Positions 62,781-64,000 of a DNA stretch of 64,000 nt are shown piece by piece (positions within the stretch are counted from its first letter, which is position 1; the number at the start of each line of letters is the position of its first letter). The notes under the pieces are model-generated. The model ran no database searches, was not told where the DNA came from, and saw only the letters and a program-made list of their open reading frames with translations. Source of the stretch: Terriglobia bacterium. GTDB taxonomy: Bacteria; Acidobacteriota; Terriglobia; Terriglobales; Acidobacteriaceae. The translations under genes and the position numbers were made by a program. Location of the stretch: positions 1 through 64,000 of the forward strand of contig JAIQGE010000013.1 in NCBI GenBank assembly GCA_020072815.1. The letters are read 5' to 3'.

Positions 62781-63323
62781 TTATCTTCCCAGGAAAGTCA
62801 CGTGCACGTACGTTCCCAGGCGCGCATTGAACGCCAAGTACCAGCCAACGTGGTCGGGGTCGTTATAGATCACAACCCGGTCGCGGTCCCAGTACCAGTC
62901 ATTGCAATAGGCGTAATCGGGTTCAGCCACGCGGAAGTAGTAACCGTTGAACCAGAACCGTTCCGGCCGCCCGCCGCCGAGCACCCAGATGTGACTGCGG
63001 CCAACAAAGCGGAACCGCCCGTGTTCCCAGGGATGCTCGAGGTGAAAGCGCCGGTCATTGCGGTCCCAATCATGTCCCACCCACCGGTCGCGGCGGTTGT
63101 CGTGGTCCACGTGCGGCCTGTCAGGATGGCCTTCGCGGTCGCGAAAGCCGCGGTCATGGTCTTCACGGCGCTCGCCCTTGTCGTGTCGCGGACCATGAGA
63201 AGGAATGTGTTCGCGCTTGTCGCGGTCCCGGCCGCGATCGTGGTCCCGATCTCGGTCTTGCGCCGTCACATAGACCGGTATGAGAAACAACGTCAGAAAA
63301 AGTCCGAGAAGCTTGTGTTTCAT
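62781..63323 (-). CDS. Secreted Asp/Arg/His-rich protein of unknown function
   Basis: The 180-residue product from ATG 63323 starts MKHKLLGLFLTLFLIPVYVT, a signal peptide ending AQD. Residues 22-95 are dominated by Asp, Arg and His (RDRDHDRGRDRDKREH). A Trp/Tyr-rich segment follows (GRSHIWVLGGGRPERFWFNG, DYAYCNDWYWDRDRVVIYND), similar to the C-terminal halves of many small acidobacterial exported proteins. Metal or surface binding is possible but unproven. The frame extends 17 codons upstream. Confidence 0.75.
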   Translation of the reverse strand: MKHKLLGLFLTLFLIPVYVTAQDRDRDHDRGRDRDKREHIPSHGPRHDKGERREDHDRGFRDREGHPDRPHVDHDNRRDRWVGHDWDRNDRRFHLEHPWEHGRFRFVGRSHIWVLGGGRPERFWFNGYYFRVAEPDYAYCNDWYWDRDRVVIYNDPDHVGWYLAFNARLGTYVHVTFLGR

Positions 63324-63516
63324 CCGCACCTCCAGAGTTGGGTCATGCTGTGTGCAAATAGGTTGTTGCCTCACTCTAACAACCCGTCCCAGCGATAATC
63401 CACTCGGTGCGGCTTACCAAAGTTCAGGAACCCAAGTCCCAAATCCTAAGCCTCAAAGACCCACGACCAAAAAGAACTAAGAGCACGAATTGGGCCATAA
63501 GTTTAGCTGGTCTTCC

Positions 63517-64000
63517 TCAGTGGTCATGGTCATCATGCATCGCCACCACGCGTGGCCGGACCTGGTCGTGTTGCCATGCGCTGGTCTGCCAGTTGTCTTT
63601 CACAGCCTCGCGTTTGATCCAGGGCGGCAACTCCAGGCGCAGATGGCGCGCCAGGGCCATGGCGTACGGTTCGTAGAGACCACGCAGGCGGAGCAGTTCG
63701 GCGTCCGCCGCATCGCCGACGGTAAGCTTCATCCCGGCGCCCTGCAGTTGCCTGCGGATGGCCTCCAGGTCTTCCGCTTGCAAGCGGGACGAAGCGCCAT
63801 CGCGGTCCGGCGGCGCTGCAAACACCTGGCTCAGGTCCACCAGAGCATGGCGTGCGATGGCAAACGTCATTCGCGCCTGGTACTGGCACATGCCTTCCAG
63901 TCCGACCATGGCCAGCGAGCACACGTCCAGGACGGCGGTGAGCGACCCGATCCAGGATTGGTTATCGTGCTGCGACCGGAAGTAAGCCAGCACGGGATAA
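63517..64000 (-). CDS. Potassium-channel-family protein, C-terminal part (cut by window edge)
   Basis: The frame is open to the window edge and ends at 63517. It reads YPVLAYFRSQHDNQSWIGSL, TAVLDVCSLAMVGLEG, CQYQARMTFAIARHALVDLS, then a soluble helical part ending in MHDDHDH. I associate this cytoplasmic segment, with its QARxTFAxARHAxVDL motif, with acidobacterial two-pore-type potassium channels whose membrane part precedes it. That part would lie beyond base 64000 and was not seen, so the call is provisional. Confidence 0.6.
   Translation of the reverse strand, partial: YPVLAYFRSQHDNQSWIGSLTAVLDVCSLAMVGLEGMCQYQARMTFAIARHALVDLSQVFAAPPDRDGASSRLQAEDLEAIRRQLQGAGMKLTVGDAADAELLRLRGLYEPYAMALARHLRLELPPWIKREAVKDNWQTSAWQHDQVRPRVVAMHDDHDH

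Overview
The window is about 64 kb of dense, roughly 60% G+C chromosomal DNA from a Gram-negative bacterium, most probably an Acidobacteriota (Terriglobia-like) soil lineage. The evidence is an Oar-type TonB-dependent receptor with an N-terminal carboxypeptidase-like domain (17237-20590), an ADOP-type MacB/FtsX permease paired with a PadR regulator (45798-48833), the MsrPQ pair, and many short intergenic repeats. Taxonomy is inferred from gene families only. No rRNA, CRISPR array or prophage was seen.

Layout. 1-640: IS110 transposase tail and a dispersed palindromic repeat. 643-8814: central metabolism (bifunctional homocysteine methyltransferase/MTHFR, nadB, aroB-menG) with a lipoprotein and a secreted protein. 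8867-15365: a compact minus-strand his operon, hisIGDCBHFA, preceded by a sigma70-like promoter, a histidine-rich leader ORF and a terminator hairpin, which together look like a transcription attenuator. 15387-27461: MATE exporter, TonB receptor, a GAF-TM-TonB fusion, msrPQ, an S4 protein, murB and a bacilliredoxin. 27704-36988: an M16 protease pair, GNAT, a second copy of the secreted family, an MFS gene behind a peroxiredoxin whose peroxidatic position is an in-frame UGA (probable selenocysteine), SIMPL and SPFH proteins. 37475-44947: copper module (csoR-copA and an HMA-like protein), msrB-msrA, PilZ, acetamidase-like and MBL proteins. 45161-50032: secG, tRNA-Leu(GAG), frameshifted ADOP permease with padR, and a TPR protein. 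50315-52463: a complete IS1595-family element. 52837-64000: secreted proteins, a Crp-type regulator divergent from a sigma54 activator, two-component genes, an S41 protease, an isochorismatase-fold hydrolase and a probable ion-channel fragment.

Most notable: (1) the IS1595 element is intact (8-bp target duplication, 23-bp terminal inverted repeats) and carries a low-GC passenger gene with the start of a proteasome/HslV-type Ntn-hydrolase fold. (2) The peroxiredoxin UGA sits at the catalytic position and is followed by a strong SECIS-like hairpin. (3) The his operon has leader, terminator and promoter all readable from the sequence. (4) The crp-like gene has a consensus sigma54 promoter facing a divergent sigma54 activator, and two TGTGA-N6-TCACA-type sites match its SRETVSR recognition helix.

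Redox repair is a theme: MsrP/MsrQ, MsrA, MsrB, a bacilliredoxin and the putative seleno-peroxiredoxin all lie within 20 kb, and most carry export signals.
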